Of a DNA stretch of 60,994 nt, positions 59,463 through 60,994 are shown one piece after another. The DNA comes from Spirochaetia bacterium (GTDB lineage: Bacteria > Spirochaetota > Spirochaetia > DAHUYW01), in NCBI GenBank assembly GCA_030041455.1, contig JASHNV010000159.1, forward strand, positions 1-60,994. Direction: 5' to 3'. Each line of letters opens with the position of its first letter. Position 1 is the stretch's first letter. The position numbers and the translations under genes are program-made. The notes below the pieces were generated by a model. The model made no database searches and was not told where the DNA came from. It worked only from the letters and a program-made list of their open reading frames with translations.

Positions 59463-60994
59463 CAAGGATTCGGACGGTTTATGCTGGTGAAGTACACTTG
59501 CTGGAAATTATCGGTCAGGTATTTCGATGCGAGTATCTGCGCGCCGAAATCCTGCTCCGCGTACTGCTGGGCGATATAGGGGAAGTAGGAGGCGACGCCC
59601 GACGTTTCGTCGGCCGGGGCCGGCCGCTCGTCGGTCGGCTGCATGACGACGATATTCGTATCGAGGATGATCGGCTTGGAGATGCTGTTCACCTTCAACG
59701 AGAAAATCTCGGTGAGGAAATCGGCCTTGTAGGAAGCGGAGGAAAGGGCGTCATTGTCGTCGTTGGTCTTGATCGTGGGCATGAACGAGGAATCGCCGTA
59801 GTTGACGGCAAAATAATTGGTCGAGTGAACGACGAGCTTGGCGTTCGCGGCGGCGGCTTCAAAACCCGATTGCAGCGCACCGTCGCGGAATTTGTTGCCG
59901 AGGTCGGTCAGGTAGTCTTCTATCTTGCCCCGCTCGAACTGACTCATGTAGTCTCGCACGGTCTTGACGGTCGCAGGATCCGTGAAATCGGGGTCCGTCG
60001 CGGCTTGGTCGACGCGGTAGATCACCCAGCCGAACGAGGTCTTGTACACCGGACTGATGTCGCCCTCATGCATCGCGAAGAGCTTGTCGAGGTCGCCCTG
60101 GTTTTGGAAGTCAGGCCGCAAATCGTTGTACGTCTTGACGCCCATCTCGCCGCCCTTGTCCGCGTAGGCGTCTTTCGAGAGGTTGCGGGCGAGCTCGGAG
60201 AAGAGGGCGCCGTTTCCCTCGAGCCTGAGATAGACGGCCTTCGCGTCGGACTCGCCGGTCTTTATCGTGATCCTGCTGAGCTTGATGGTTCGAAACAGCT
60301 TGGCGTTGTGTTGACCATAGGCGGCGACGAGATCGGCGGGGTACTGATCAAAGGTAAAGGCGACGTAGCGGAACGACCTCTCCGGCGAAAGCATGGTTTT
60401 GATGAAGTCGACGGTCGCCGAGCTGAACTTTTGCCCGGAGAGGATGTCGTCGTAGTACTGCTGCTCGACGAGAGAATCGTGAAAGAAGCTCCGGTTTGCG
60501 ACCCTTTCGGTGGCCGAAGTTTGATTGTACGCGTCGATGCTGAACTTTCCGTTGACGACGTAGGGTCCGTACTGCGCAAGCGCCTCGTCGACGGCCGCGC
60601 TCGTGACGATGAGGCCGCTCCGCTGCGCATCGTCCATGACGGCCGCGTGAATCACCGTGCGCTCAAAGGCCTCGCGCCAGATTTCGTAGGACTGAAGCTC
60701 GGAGCTCGCGGGTTGTTGCTGATTTTGGCTCTGAAGCTGTTGCTGGATGTTCTGGATCTGCTTGGTGAAGTAATCGTCGGTTTTTCCGGGAACGTAGCGG
60801 ATCTCGGTTCCCTTATAGCTCCCGAAAACGACGCTCCCCGGGCCGACCGCGCTTCGCACCACCGGGTAGGCGACGAAGGTCACGACGACGATGACGAGGA
60901 CGATCACGTACAGGAAATAGCGTACAGGGTGGGCTTGATGCCGCTTTTCAAGGTCGGTTGCCCGCTTCTCCGGCGTGCGACTTTTGATGCGACG
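59462..60994 (-). CDS. SurA/PpiD-like peptidyl-prolyl isomerase (5' end cut by window edge)
   Basis: 510 codons visible. The frame runs off the right edge, and the GTG at 60907 is internal. The visible start is basic and cytoplasmic (TPEKRATDLEKRHQAHPVRYFLY), followed by one membrane helix (about 28-48) and a periplasmic SurA-N-like chaperone region (Gln-rich QNIQQQLQSQNQQQ; TSAAVDEALAQYGPYVVNGKF). A parvulin-type domain lies near the middle (FSELARNLSKDAYADKGGEMGVKT ... KTSFGWVIYRV). The topology matches PpiD, an inner-membrane-anchored foldase for exported proteins. Catalytic activity is uncertain because some parvulin active-site residues are not clear. Confidence 0.85.
   Translation of the reverse strand, partial: RRIKSRTPEKRATDLEKRHQAHPVRYFLYVIVLVIVVVTFVAYPVVRSAVGPGSVVFGSYKGTEIRYVPGKTDDYFTKQIQNIQQQLQSQNQQQPASSELQSYEIWREAFERTVIHAAVMDDAQRSGLIVTSAAVDEALAQYGPYVVNGKFSIDAYNQTSATERVANRSFFHDSLVEQQYYDDILSGQKFSSATVDFIKTMLSPERSFRYVAFTFDQYPADLVAAYGQHNAKLFRTIKLSRITIKTGESDAKAVYLRLEGNGALFSELARNLSKDAYADKGGEMGVKTYNDLRPDFQNQGDLDKLFAMHEGDISPVYKTSFGWVIYRVDQAATDPDFTDPATVKTVRDYMSQFERGKIEDYLTDLGNKFRDGALQSGFEAAAANAKLVVHSTNYFAVNYGDSSFMPTIKTNDDNDALSSASYKADFLTEIFSLKVNSISKPIILDTNIVVMQPTDERPAPADETSGVASYFPYIAQQYAEQDFGAQILASKYLTDNFQQVYFTSINRPNP

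Overview
The window comes from a high-GC spirochaete of the order Spirochaetales, apparently free-living. Three gene orders support this. The run flgF-flgG-flgA-flgI-rod-binding protein-RpoS-like sigma factor-deacetylase-like protein-tsaD is the order I recall from Borrelia. The block spoVG-tRNA-rplY-pth-tilS-ftsH is treponeme-like. The flagellar genes include no flgH (L-ring), as expected for periplasmic flagella. Complete carAB, gltBD and a citramalate synthase show that this organism makes pyrimidine precursors, glutamate and isoleucine precursors, unlike host-restricted spirochaetes. No ribosomal RNA, CRISPR array or intact mobile element was found.

Layout. 1-5.94 kb, minus strand: a tight operon of an MCE/Mla-type lipid transporter (mlaE, mlaF, mlaD), a TPR lipoprotein, a small membrane protein, a LysM-M23 peptidase and a PEGA-domain protein cut by the window edge. 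6-12.7 kb: a PHP phosphoesterase, a cyclic-nucleotide-binding/TPR protein with a CRP-type regulator, a large unknown protein, a TolC-like channel and a small secreted unknown. 12.7-14.5 kb: an accessory patch with lower GC, holding a degenerate IS3-type transposase end and an unknown protein with a possible PD-(D/E)XK nuclease core, next to tRNA-Thr(CGT). 14.6-22.4 kb: the flagellar operon, the alternative sigma factor, a deacetylase-like protein, tsaD and apt. 22.4-27.1 kb: tRNA-Gln(CTG), tRNA-Glu(CTC), a terminator and carAB. 27.1-31.5 kb: cimA (minus), pgeF, argS. 31.5-37.8 kb: gltBD. 37.8-42.5 kb: rplU-prp-rpmA-obg-nadD-yqeK-LCP-rsfS. 42.5-43.2 kb: an extremely acidic small protein (minus) and a promoter-rich non-coding region. 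43.2-51.6 kb: spoVG, tRNA-Gln(TTG), rplY, pth, tilS, ftsH, a secreted repeat protein and an HtrA-like lipoprotein protease. 51.6-56 kb: a sensor kinase, a NarL-type regulator and a hybrid kinase. 56-61 kb: lepA, then (minus) a DUF115/MAF-like protein and a SurA/PpiD-like chaperone cut by the right edge.

The most interesting signals are regulatory. A near-consensus sigma-54 (-24/-12) element lies immediately upstream of the RpoS-like sigma gene, with its predicted start just before the ribosome binding site, which suggests an RpoN-to-RpoS cascade like that of Borrelia. A second sigma-54 element lies before gltB. Several genes (PHP, the 573-residue unknown, apt, argS, perhaps lepA) have sigma-70 promoters placed so that transcription would start at or within about 3 nt of the start codon, which implies leaderless mRNAs. 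Other leads are a perfect 23-bp palindrome over the mla -10 box, a roughly 150-nt candidate structured RNA upstream of spoVG, a 60% Asp/Glu protein with no Lys or Arg, a Prp protease beside an L27 that lacks the cleavable extension, and a pth gene whose only sensible start codon is CTG.

All product calls come from reading the sequences by eye. Promoter and RNA calls are motif-based inferences.
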